Of a stretch of DNA of 6,175 nt, positions 1 through 5,833 are shown one piece after another (positions within the stretch are counted from its first letter, which is position 1; every line of letters starts with the position of its first letter). A program made the position numbers and the translations under genes. Origin of the DNA: Planctomycetota bacterium (GTDB lineage Bacteria > JAJVIF01 > JAPKYR01); NCBI GenBank assembly GCA_030673355.1, contig DAOVJF010000173.1, forward strand, positions 1 through 6,175, in the 5' to 3' direction. The notes beneath the pieces are model-generated. The model was not told the origin of the DNA and did no database searches. It was given only the letters and a program-made list of their open reading frames with translations.

Positions 1-1
1 A

Positions 2-127
2 ATACCCGTTGCCGGATACACCTGGGAAACGCCAAATCCGAAAATCGCGGGTGTTGCCCTGATACACGAAAATTACCGCCTGAGCACGGTCATAACGCGG
101 AAATCGCCTGATCTAGGGATACAGTAA
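2..127 (+). CDS. C-terminal end of an unrecognised protein (5' partial)
   Basis: Frame 2 is open from the left edge to TAA at 125-127, giving 41 residues that end in the sequence TRKSPDLGIQ. The other two forward frames close at 62 and 111. The residue composition looks protein-like, with alternating hydrophobic and polar residues and segments such as VAGYTWETPNPKIAGVAL. I do not recognise the family. The piece is too short for coding statistics and has no start within the window, so chance openness cannot be excluded. If real, it ends about 110 bases before the zinc-ribbon gene on the same strand. Confidence 0.4.
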   Translation: MPVAGYTWETPNPKIAGVALIHENYRLSTVITRKSPDLGIQ

Positions 128-239
128 AAACGAAAAAAAACAGGGGAGCAACGGATACACCCGATACGTTTTCAACTATAGTAAATTCCCGCTAACCTAT
201 TCCCTCGACACTTACCCTCCATTCGGATAAGATATACAC
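128..239. other. Intergenic region upstream of the zinc-ribbon/VWA/FHA operon
   Basis: This is about 110 bases without a convincing gene. It starts with an A-rich run (A8 near 133-140) and ends at the ATG at 240. It contains one copy of the 10-mer CGGATACACC (152-161), also found at 13-22, and a TATAGT hexamer at 177-182. I see no terminator hairpin or riboswitch-like structure. It is the natural place for the operon promoter. Confidence 0.5.
154..182 (+). promoter_or_regulatory. Weak candidate promoter for the four-gene operon
   Basis: TATAGT at 177-182 matches the sigma-70 type -10 consensus at five of six bases. The hexamer 17 bases upstream (154-159, GATACA) matches TTGACA at only three of six. 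It would place the transcription start about 50 bases before the ATG at 240. The assignment rests on consensus matching alone, and the host's sigma-factor preference is unknown. Confidence 0.2.
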
Positions 240-806
240 ATGCGGTGTACGGTCTGTAAATCATACATCCCCGAAGGCGCTACACATTGCCCCGATTGCG
301 GCAGCGGTTTCGATGAGATCGCCATCTGCAAGCATTGCGGCGCGGAAATATCCCAAAGCGCCAGTTTCTGCAATAAATGCGGCACGCCGAAATCAGCGCC
401 TGTAGAATTCAATCACCTCCAGGAAATCAAAGCCCCTGCGAATAGTACTGGTGGCGATGGAGAGGTCGAGTGCAGCCGATGCGGAGAAAATGTGCCCACC
501 GGGGTCCAGTACTGCCCGACATGTGGTACAAATGCTACATTGAAGCGGAAATCTCAACCTGAACAATCAACCGGGGCCGTAAACAGTGAATCCGATCCCA
601 CCGATCCCGATACAGACAGCCCGGAATGTCCAAGGTGCGGCACCGTCCCGAGAGGGTCCGCGCGATTCTGCCACAACTGCGGACGATTCCACGGCACTGA
701 CATAGAGGATGTTATCTGCCCCCAATGCGGCGCGACAAACAGCCTCCGTTACGCGCGATGCCAGTATTGCGGAGCCGACCTCCCATCCGGGATACCCAGA
801 CAATGA
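240..806 (+). CDS. Protein of five four-cysteine zinc ribbons
   Basis: The product has 188 residues. It consists almost entirely of five rubredoxin-like zinc ribbons, each C-x2-C-x10-C-x2-C: C3/C6/C17/C20, C30/C33/C44/C47, C78/C81/C92/C95, C130/C133/C144/C147 and C160/C163/C174/C177. They are arranged as a pair, a single and a pair, separated by polar linkers (about 49-77 and 97-129, the latter rich in S, D, P and E). There is no signal peptide or membrane segment, so it should be cytosolic. Ribbons of this type usually bind one zinc each and mediate protein or nucleic-acid contacts; no catalytic motif is visible. The ATG is preceded by a modest GGATAAG (225-231), and an in-frame stop at 228-230 excludes an upstream extension. 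The stop overlaps the next gene's ATG (ATGA), implying translational coupling. A scaffold role is inference. Confidence 0.9.
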   Translation: MRCTVCKSYIPEGATHCPDCGSGFDEIAICKHCGAEISQSASFCNKCGTPKSAPVEFNHLQEIKAPANSTGGDGEVECSRCGENVPTGVQYCPTCGTNATLKRKSQPEQSTGAVNSESDPTDPDTDSPECPRCGTVPRGSARFCHNCGRFHGTDIEDVICPQCGATNSLRYARCQYCGADLPSGIPRQ

Positions 807-2191
807 ATCCGATCGACGAAATATCTATTGAACCCGGTGCAGCCAAAACGGCCGACGGACTTTTCGGTGAGCATCTTCAACGCGATTACCTGTACAAACG
901 CGATGTCCACTCGATCGAGATGACGGTCTCGCTTTTCAACAGCTTCGTTCTGCATAAGTCCACCGGGGAAACTTTCCTCCTCGTCGAACTACTCTCTAAA
1001 GAAAAACCCCGCGCCGGACGTGAATCGCCCTTGAATTTAGTCCTTCTCCTCGATAAATCGCACTCAATGTTCGGCGGACCGATAATTGAGGTTATCAAGG
1101 CCGCGAAAGTTGTGATCGACCAGCTTACCGGCCGCGACAGCCTGACAGTGATCGCGTTCGACCAGGACGCGAAAGTGGTTTTGTCTAGTCGAAGGGTCCT
1201 GAATAAAGATGAGGCAAAACGAAGGCTGGACAGAATCGACGTCGAGGGCGGCTCGACCGATCTCCATGCCGCGCTGAAACTCGGACTGAAAGAGATGCGC
1301 GAATTATCCGCCGAAAATTCGATCGATAAAATTGTTCTCCTGACCGACGGCCGTCCGACCCACGGCGAGACTTTAGATCAGAATTTCTTCCAGCTCGCCG
1401 AAACCATACGGGAAAAAGGCGGAAGCGTAAGCTCGGTCGGGGTCGGGCTCGATTACAACGAAGACCTTCTAAGTTCAGTCGCGCGGTTGTCGGGCGGAGG
1501 GTTTTATCACTCGGCGCGCCCGCGTGAGATCAAAAAAATCTTCAAGAAAGAAATCGCGCATTTTCTTAACGTCAGCCACAGAAATCTCGAGATGGTGATC
1601 ACCCCGCGTAAGTGGGTCAGGGTCAAGGAAATTTTCGGCCTTCCGCACCGGTTCGAGAGTGGAAAACATATCGTGCAATTACCGGATCTCGAAAAATATA
1701 CCGAGCAGTCGGTCCTTTTAACTCTTCAATATGAAAATCACCCGGCCGGACTATTCAGGATGATCGATGTTAAAACCGTTTACTATCATGTCAGCACCGG
1801 GATCGAGAGTGAATTGTCCGGATGGGCGGCGGCAAGGTATGTCGACGATCCTACAATAATCAAGCGCGGGAAAAATCCGAGGGTCGATAAAGCTCTGCTC
1901 CGCCGAAATGTCAAGAGCGATCTTATTTCAACGATCAGGGGAATTCGTACGAGAGTCCTTAGTGTCGATGACGCGCAGGACCAGTTGAAGGACTACCAGC
2001 GGACCTTGATTCTTTCCGGGAACACAAAGGAAGCAAGGGAACTCGGGGAAGCTATCCAGCAACTCGCGAAAGGCCGCGAGGAGGACGCGTCCAAAACTCT
2101 CTCCCAGTCGACCTTCTCCCTTGACAGGGGAAAACGGGACACTGAGATCGAAAATGGACCCGAACCTGATCAGGCGGGTGATGATGAATGA
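803..2191 (+). CDS. VWA domain protein with intact MIDAS motif
   Basis: The product has 462 residues from the ATG at 803. I prefer this start to an in-frame ATG at 725, which would run 80 bases deep into the zinc-ribbon gene; 803 gives the usual ATGA overlap. The VWA domain (about 76-255) has a full metal-ion-dependent adhesion site: D84-K-S86-H-S88, T152 in GGSTDL, and D182 in LLTDGRP. A short beta region precedes it (about 35-65). A beta-rich segment (about 258-335) and a helical segment (about 340-425) follow, as in cytosolic bacterial VWA proteins related to the YfbK/'calcium-activated chloride channel homologue' group. The last 20 residues are acidic and probably disordered. No signal peptide or membrane segment is seen. 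Such domains usually bind a protein ligand through a divalent cation; the partner is unknown, but the co-encoded zinc-ribbon and FHA proteins are the obvious candidates. Its stop overlaps the FHA gene's ATG. Confidence 0.9.
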   Translation: MNPIDEISIEPGAAKTADGLFGEHLQRDYLYKRDVHSIEMTVSLFNSFVLHKSTGETFLLVELLSKEKPRAGRESPLNLVLLLDKSHSMFGGPIIEVIKAAKVVIDQLTGRDSLTVIAFDQDAKVVLSSRRVLNKDEAKRRLDRIDVEGGSTDLHAALKLGLKEMRELSAENSIDKIVLLTDGRPTHGETLDQNFFQLAETIREKGGSVSSVGVGLDYNEDLLSSVARLSGGGFYHSARPREIKKIFKKEIAHFLNVSHRNLEMVITPRKWVRVKEIFGLPHRFESGKHIVQLPDLEKYTEQSVLLTLQYENHPAGLFRMIDVKTVYYHVSTGIESELSGWAAARYVDDPTIIKRGKNPRVDKALLRRNVKSDLISTIRGIRTRVLSVDDAQDQLKDYQRTLILSGNTKEARELGEAIQQLAKGREEDASKTLSQSTFSLDRGKRDTEIENGPEPDQAGDDE

Positions 2192-2955
2192 GTGCCTGCC
2201 CGATTTGCAGAACCGAAAATCCCGATCCGGAAGAATGGTGCACCGACTGCGGATGGCTGATGTCGCAGCAGGCCCCCGATTCAGGGACCTCCGATGATGT
2301 CGATATCCAGGATGAAATACCTTTCAAGGCATTCGTAATCCTGCCCGAACGCGGCAGCACAATGCTCAGGAAAGCCCGTACAATAGTGGGACGCGAATTC
2401 GGGGATATTTTACTTCCTGAAGACCTGAACGTGAGCAGGATTCATTTCGCCCTGATCGCCGAACACGGCGGCCTGTATGTGGAAGACCTTCGCAGCTCCA
2501 ATGGATCACTCCTGAACGGCGTAAAAATCCCTCCCGGAAGACGGTATCTTCTTTCCGACGGCGATGTCATCACTGCCGGCGACAGCGCTATCAAGGTCGA
2601 ATTCAAGGGTATCGAGAAAGAGGGTGAGGAAGTTCCTGGACTGTATCTTGTGGATGAAGAGGGCAATAAAACCAGGCTCAGGCAGGGAGATAACACGGTC
2701 GGACGGCTTCCGTTGAATACGATCACGATTGAATCCAGCCCGTATGTAGCGCGCGAGCATGCCATCCTGTCGCTCGAACAGACCCCATCCGGCATGCTTT
2801 TCCTCTATCTCTCCGACATGGGTTCATCGAACGGGAGTTTCATCAACCACAAGCCCGCCCCGGCGCATACGAAGGTCAGAGTCAAGGTCAACGATGAGGT
2901 CTCATTTGCGGATGTAACATACCGGATTCTCGAAATCGAGCGGGAGGAGGATTGA
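2188..2955 (+). CDS. Zinc ribbon plus tandem FHA domain protein
   Basis: The product has 255 residues. An N-terminal zinc ribbon (C4/C7/C18/C21, C-x2-C-x10-C-x2-C) is followed by an acidic linker and two forkhead-associated domains. FHA1 (about 47-140) has the full signature: G68-R69, S83-R-I-H86, S103-S-N105-G106 and N110-G111. FHA2 (about 150-250) has G172-R173, A188-R-E-H191, S213-S-N215-G216 and N220, so the serine that normally contacts phosphate is alanine. FHA domains bind phosphothreonine peptides, so the protein probably reads Ser/Thr phosphorylation or docks partners. No membrane segment is present, so it is cytosolic. The ATG overlaps the VWA stop (ATGA), and the Yip1-like gene starts 4 bases after its own stop. 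No kinase or phosphatase is encoded in the window, so the source of the phosphate is unknown. Confidence 0.92.
   Translation: MSACPICRTENPDPEEWCTDCGWLMSQQAPDSGTSDDVDIQDEIPFKAFVILPERGSTMLRKARTIVGREFGDILLPEDLNVSRIHFALIAEHGGLYVEDLRSSNGSLLNGVKIPPGRRYLLSDGDVITAGDSAIKVEFKGIEKEGEEVPGLYLVDEEGNKTRLRQGDNTVGRLPLNTITIESSPYVAREHAILSLEQTPSGMLFLYLSDMGSSNGSFINHKPAPAHTKVRVKVNDEVSFADVTYRILEIEREED
2942..2950 (+). promoter_or_regulatory. Strong Shine-Dalgarno for the TTG-initiated Yip1-like gene
   Basis: GGGAGGAGG lies within the last codons of the FHA gene and ends 9 bases before the TTG at 2960. It is the best ribosome-binding site in the window. It supports initiation at TTG even though no ATG or GTG is available in frame before the first cysteine pair of the zinc ribbon. 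Confidence 0.65.
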
Positions 2956-2959
2956 AAGG

Positions 2960-3958
2960 TTGTTCTGCCCCGACTGCGGACTCGAAGCGCCCGATGATAA
3001 CAGCTTCTGCCCGATCTGCGGGTACCCGCTTGCTAAACTTGCCGGGCGAATCGAGCAGGATAAAATCGACGGCATGGGCTGGGCGGAAAAAATTGTTGGG
3101 AAACCGCAATTTGAGGAGAAACCACCAGGCGATGAGAAGGTGGTTTCATTCATTACAGGAAAGGAAGCTCCCCCTCCAGAGGAAGAAAAAAAAGGGCTCT
3201 TCTGCGAGAGATGTGAGAAGAGGATCGATATTGGAGTGATGTGCGCTAGCTGCGGCGACCGCCTGCCGTTCCATTCGGATTTCGATCCTTTCCTGCCATC
3301 GGCAATTACAAGTTTCTGGAAAATGGCCCTGGCACCCGGGAGTTTCGCGATTAATTTCCCCTACCCGATCAAGGGCGGGATCATTCAGCCCGTACTTTAT
3401 CCCGGAGTAGCCGCGGCGATTTTTATACTGACCCTCCCGCTGGTCTATTTTCACCTTCTCTTCAGGCCGGGAGAACGAGCCTTATACTTGATTCCGGTTA
3501 TCATCGGATTCGTCCTGTCCATGCTGGTTATCCCGGTTCTTGTGTACCTGAGTTCAGGATTAATTCACTTTGTCGCGCAATTGATCGGTGGGAAATGCCA
3601 GTTCAGAAGAACGATCAGAGTTTTTGCCGCCGGGATTCTGTGGATTTTAATCCTTGGAATTATCCATAACCTGATCAGGTGGGGAATGTTTTTTCTGAAG
3701 CCCCTGTTAATAGAATACATCCAGCCGTATTTCAGTCAGGGTCCTTTGGATACGGGCAATAATGACTGGGTACGGCAATTAGTGGTTTTCGGTTTGTTAA
3801 TAATCGGATGGTTGTACACCTGGGCTTTTGGAAGCCTCTACAGATTAAGATGGTGGGTCGCTATCGTTTTTACATTCGCTACTTATATCCCGATTCTATG
3901 GATCCCCTGGGTTTATCTACTTGTAATCCTTCCACTGAGAGCAAGCGGTCTGTTTTGA
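2960..3958 (+). CDS. Double zinc ribbon Yip1-like membrane protein
   Basis: The product has 332 residues from a TTG start. The first zinc ribbon (C3/C6/C17/C20, x10 spacing) begins right at the N-terminus. A charged linker rich in E, K and P follows (about 26-79), then a second ribbon (C82/C85/C95/C98, x9 spacing). From about 110 it resembles the Yip1 family: an amphipathic entry (SFWKMALAPGSFAINFPYP), then about five membrane helices near 145-168, 174-198, 218-238, 272-292 and 298-325. The segment LIHFVAQLIGGKCQFRRTIR (201-220) before helix 3 matches the typical Yip1 pattern of a helix ending in a glycine pair and a basic loop. Bacterial Yip1-like proteins have no well-defined function. The ribbons most likely face the cytoplasm, making this the plausible membrane anchor of the operon. 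The TTG is supported by GGGAGGAGG upstream. An A8 run lies at 3186-3193 in the linker. Confidence 0.85.
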   Translation: MFCPDCGLEAPDDNSFCPICGYPLAKLAGRIEQDKIDGMGWAEKIVGKPQFEEKPPGDEKVVSFITGKEAPPPEEEKKGLFCERCEKRIDIGVMCASCGDRLPFHSDFDPFLPSAITSFWKMALAPGSFAINFPYPIKGGIIQPVLYPGVAAAIFILTLPLVYFHLLFRPGERALYLIPVIIGFVLSMLVIPVLVYLSSGLIHFVAQLIGGKCQFRRTIRVFAAGILWILILGIIHNLIRWGMFFLKPLLIEYIQPYFSQGPLDTGNNDWVRQLVVFGLLIIGWLYTWAFGSLYRLRWWVAIVFTFATYIPILWIPWVYLLVILPLRASGLF

Positions 3959-3970
3959 GAATGTACAGAC

Positions 3971-4012
3971 CGGGGACACCTCTTTTCGCCCGTCGAAAAG
4001 CAGGTGTCCCCG
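3971..4012. repeat. 18-bp hairpin with GGGGACACC arms (REP/MITE-like palindrome)
   Basis: The outer arms CGGGGACACCT (3971-3981) and AGGTGTCCCCG (4002-4012) are perfect reverse complements. The inner arms CTTTTCG (3982-3988) and CGAAAAG (3994-4000) are too. A 5-base loop (3989-3993) and one unpaired C (4001) remain, giving 18 base pairs. It begins 12 bases after the Yip1-like stop. No T-tract follows, so it is not a standard intrinsic terminator, though it could protect the mRNA 3' end. From memory, GGTGTCCCCG-type palindromes recur in environmental genomes alongside REP-associated IS200-like transposases; that link is unverified here, and only one copy lies in the window. Confidence 0.75.
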
Positions 4013-4070
4013 ATTATCCTTGACGGTTATATCCTGAATTCCTTTGGGATCCCCATGTGATAGAATAAAT

Positions 4071-4166
4071 ATGCGACAGATTTTGTTTATAGACGATATT
4101 ATTAATGTTATTAAATCAGATTTAAAGTGCCTTCAAAATCAGGAAAATTTGATAATCGCGAACTGA
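4071..4166 (+). pseudogene. Short frame resembling the N-terminus of a response-regulator receiver domain (possible remnant)
   Basis: ATG at 4071 opens 31 codons, closing with TGA at 4164-4166. Residues 1-19 read MRQILFIDDIINVIKSDLK. These match the classic beta1-DD-alpha1 opening of receiver domains (hydrophobic strand, then paired aspartates D8-D9, then a helix), except that the usual acidic residue after DD is isoleucine. The resemblance stops where the glycosyltransferase coding sequence begins in another frame. The stretch is AT-rich, unlike its flanks, and has no Shine-Dalgarno. It may be a decayed gene fragment or pure coincidence in AT-rich DNA. Confidence 0.15.
4073..4102 (+). promoter_or_regulatory. 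Candidate promoter for the glycosyltransferase unit
   Basis: GCGACA (4073-4078) matches the TTGACA -35 hexamer at four of six bases. TATTAT (4097-4102) matches the -10 hexamer at five of six, with an 18-base spacer. The surrounding DNA is AT-rich, as expected at a promoter. Transcription would begin near 4109, leaving a leader of under 20 bases before the GTG at 4127. A second -10-like hexamer, TAGAAT at 4061-4066, lacks a good -35 partner. Confidence 0.3.
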
Positions 4167-5830
4167 TCGGCCTTTTTGTCGCAGTCCTTGCCGGGTTCCT
4201 GATTCGATTCTTCCTCGCCCGGTATGAAACCGAAGTTGGCGTCGATAGCGTCCATTACCTCCTCATGGGCGACAATATCGCGCGCGGGGTTGGAATCGAT
4301 ACATGGGACACGACCGGCGGGCGATGGATCATGCCCCCCACAATCCCGATTCTCGTTGCAATATTCAGGCTTTTCGGTGCCGGGCTTGAATGGGCGGGAC
4401 ATCTCGCGAGTGTGACCGCCGGGTCCGCTCTCCTGATACCGATTTATTTCCTGACAAGACGGCTTTTCAATACCACCACTGCGCGGATCGCTGTCTGGCT
4501 TGCGGTTTTCACACCAATCCTGGTTGACTATTCAGTTGTAATCCTGACCGAAAACCTGTTCGCGACATTCGTACTGGCGATGCTCGTATTCACCCACAGG
4601 GCATTTTCCGAAAATGGCAGGCTTCTCGATTCTTTCCTTTCCGGTATTTTCGCTTCGTTTGCTTTCCTGACCAAGACATTCGGAATTTTTCTTGTCCCGT
4701 TTCTCGCACTCGGCTATTTACTCTCGAAAGGTGGACATTCAAAATCCAGGCCATTACATCAGGGACTACTCGCGATTCTCGGTTTCCTGGTCCTTGCGGT
4801 TCCCTACTGGGTCGTCCTTCACCAGCAATCGGGACAATGGGCTATCGACGGCAAGGGGCTCGGGCAGGCCTCAAGGATTTATTCCCAAAACCTGGCGGAA
4901 GAACATATCGATCCGAGATATACAGGCCAACTCACTCAAGACGGGTCCGATTTTGCTATCAATATTAACCCGGAAGGCACTCATCCCGACTGGGCGACCC
5001 CTGCCGCCATCGGACAGAGTTTCGTGAAAAAATACATCCAGAAACTTGTCCGAATCTACCAGGATTTTCCGTTCACACCCACCTACCCGAACAACATTCT
5101 TCTGTTGTACCTGTTTCCGACCATACTGCTGGGACTGGGGATTTTCACCGGGCCGGGACGATGGGTAGAACGCCAATCGGACAGGTTTTTAGTTTTCTGG
5201 CTCTGCCCGTTTATATTCTGCATCCCGATAATTTTCATCGAGGTCAGGTACTTTATCCCTGTCATTCCCTTACTGATCCCATTCATGGCAAGGGGTGTCG
5301 AGGTTATCGCCAACTGGATCATGACACGTTTCCCGGGATCGGGGAAGGACCCTGAATCAAAACGGATTGGTACTGTTATAACTGTGATTACAATTATTTT
5401 CGCGATTCTCGCGCTTCCCAAACTGACCTATAAAGTTACCAATTGGGACAAGCCGATGGTGTCGTATAATCCCCGAAAAGTAGCCGCCGAATGGCTTCTC
5501 GACCATGGTTACCAGCCTGAGAAAATCATGGAGTATGCTCATTCTGTCAGTTTTTACTCGGGTGCAGAGAGTATTCTTATTCCACAGGGCGGCATTGAAG
5601 ATGTTGTACATATCGCGCGTAAGTACGATATCGAAATTCTTTCACTCGATGAGTTTTTCGTAGAGAGATCGCACCGTCGCCCGAAAATTGAATTCCTGTT
5701 CGACCCCGACAGTAAACTACCTCCAGAGCTTGAAAGAATTTACGTCGATGAAACACATAATGAACTGCATCATTTTCTATTCAGAATCCGGTCCCAGGCA
5801 GAGCTTGATGGAACCGATAACCCGCCATAA
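4127..5830 (+). CDS. GT-C fold membrane glycosyltransferase (GT39/PMT-like)
   Basis: The product has 567 residues from GTG. An in-frame TAA at 4112-4114 leaves no other usable upstream start, and the first membrane helix (about 12-31) needs this one; no clear Shine-Dalgarno is visible. Family marks are present: an acidic residue in the first outer loop (VGVDSVHYL, D40, the likely catalytic base), a TEN motif (141-143) at the start of a helix, and VRYFIPVIPLL (373-383), the RY-x-x-P-type motif of these enzymes. I count about 10-11 membrane helices (near 12, 90, 118, 138, 170, 187, 212, 324, 354, 376 and 414). An outer loop spans about 232-320, and a soluble C-terminal domain about 436-567. Relatives transfer a sugar from a polyprenyl-phosphate donor onto lipid, glycan or protein outside the membrane; the substrate cannot be read from sequence. 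The next gene starts 3 bases after the stop. Confidence 0.85.
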   Translation: MPSKSGKFDNRELIGLFVAVLAGFLIRFFLARYETEVGVDSVHYLLMGDNIARGVGIDTWDTTGGRWIMPPTIPILVAIFRLFGAGLEWAGHLASVTAGSALLIPIYFLTRRLFNTTTARIAVWLAVFTPILVDYSVVILTENLFATFVLAMLVFTHRAFSENGRLLDSFLSGIFASFAFLTKTFGIFLVPFLALGYLLSKGGHSKSRPLHQGLLAILGFLVLAVPYWVVLHQQSGQWAIDGKGLGQASRIYSQNLAEEHIDPRYTGQLTQDGSDFAININPEGTHPDWATPAAIGQSFVKKYIQKLVRIYQDFPFTPTYPNNILLLYLFPTILLGLGIFTGPGRWVERQSDRFLVFWLCPFIFCIPIIFIEVRYFIPVIPLLIPFMARGVEVIANWIMTRFPGSGKDPESKRIGTVITVITIIFAILALPKLTYKVTNWDKPMVSYNPRKVAAEWLLDHGYQPEKIMEYAHSVSFYSGAESILIPQGGIEDVVHIARKYDIEILSLDEFFVERSHRRPKIEFLFDPDSKLPPELERIYVDETHNELHHFLFRIRSQAELDGTDNPP

Positions 5831-5833
5831 ACC

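Larger units (their letters stand above)
3959..4126. other. Intergenic region between the Yip1-like and glycosyltransferase genes
   Basis: This gap of 168 bases separates two functional units. The first third is a long hairpin (3971-4012). The rest turns markedly AT-rich from about 4061. It contains a promoter candidate and a 31-codon frame with receiver-domain-like residues, both described separately. No RNA gene is recognisable. Confidence 0.6.

Noticed and set aside
725..802. N-terminal extension of the VWA protein from an ATG at 725
   Set aside because: It would overlap the zinc-ribbon gene by 82 bases, and the extra 26 residues are an out-of-frame reading of its last ribbon. The ATG at 803 gives the typical ATGA coupling.
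2442..2795. Minus-strand open frame of 117 codons
   Set aside because: It lies wholly inside the FHA gene, whose domain motifs are unmistakable. The antisense product has no recognisable motif.
2952..3239. Plus-strand 95-codon frame starting at TTG 2952
   Set aside because: It overlaps the Yip1-like gene out of frame and lacks the zinc-ribbon cysteine pattern, which is present only in the 2960 frame.
3971..4020. Intrinsic transcription terminator at the hairpin
   Set aside because: The stem is strong, but the downstream sequence (CGATTATCC...) has no U-tract.
4046..4053. Palindrome GGGATCCC as an operator
   Set aside because: An isolated 8-base palindrome is expected by chance, and no second copy is seen.
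5083..5421. Minus-strand open frame of 112 codons
   Set aside because: It is antisense to glycosyltransferase helices; hydrophobic coding often leaves long antisense frames, and no independent motif or start signal is seen.
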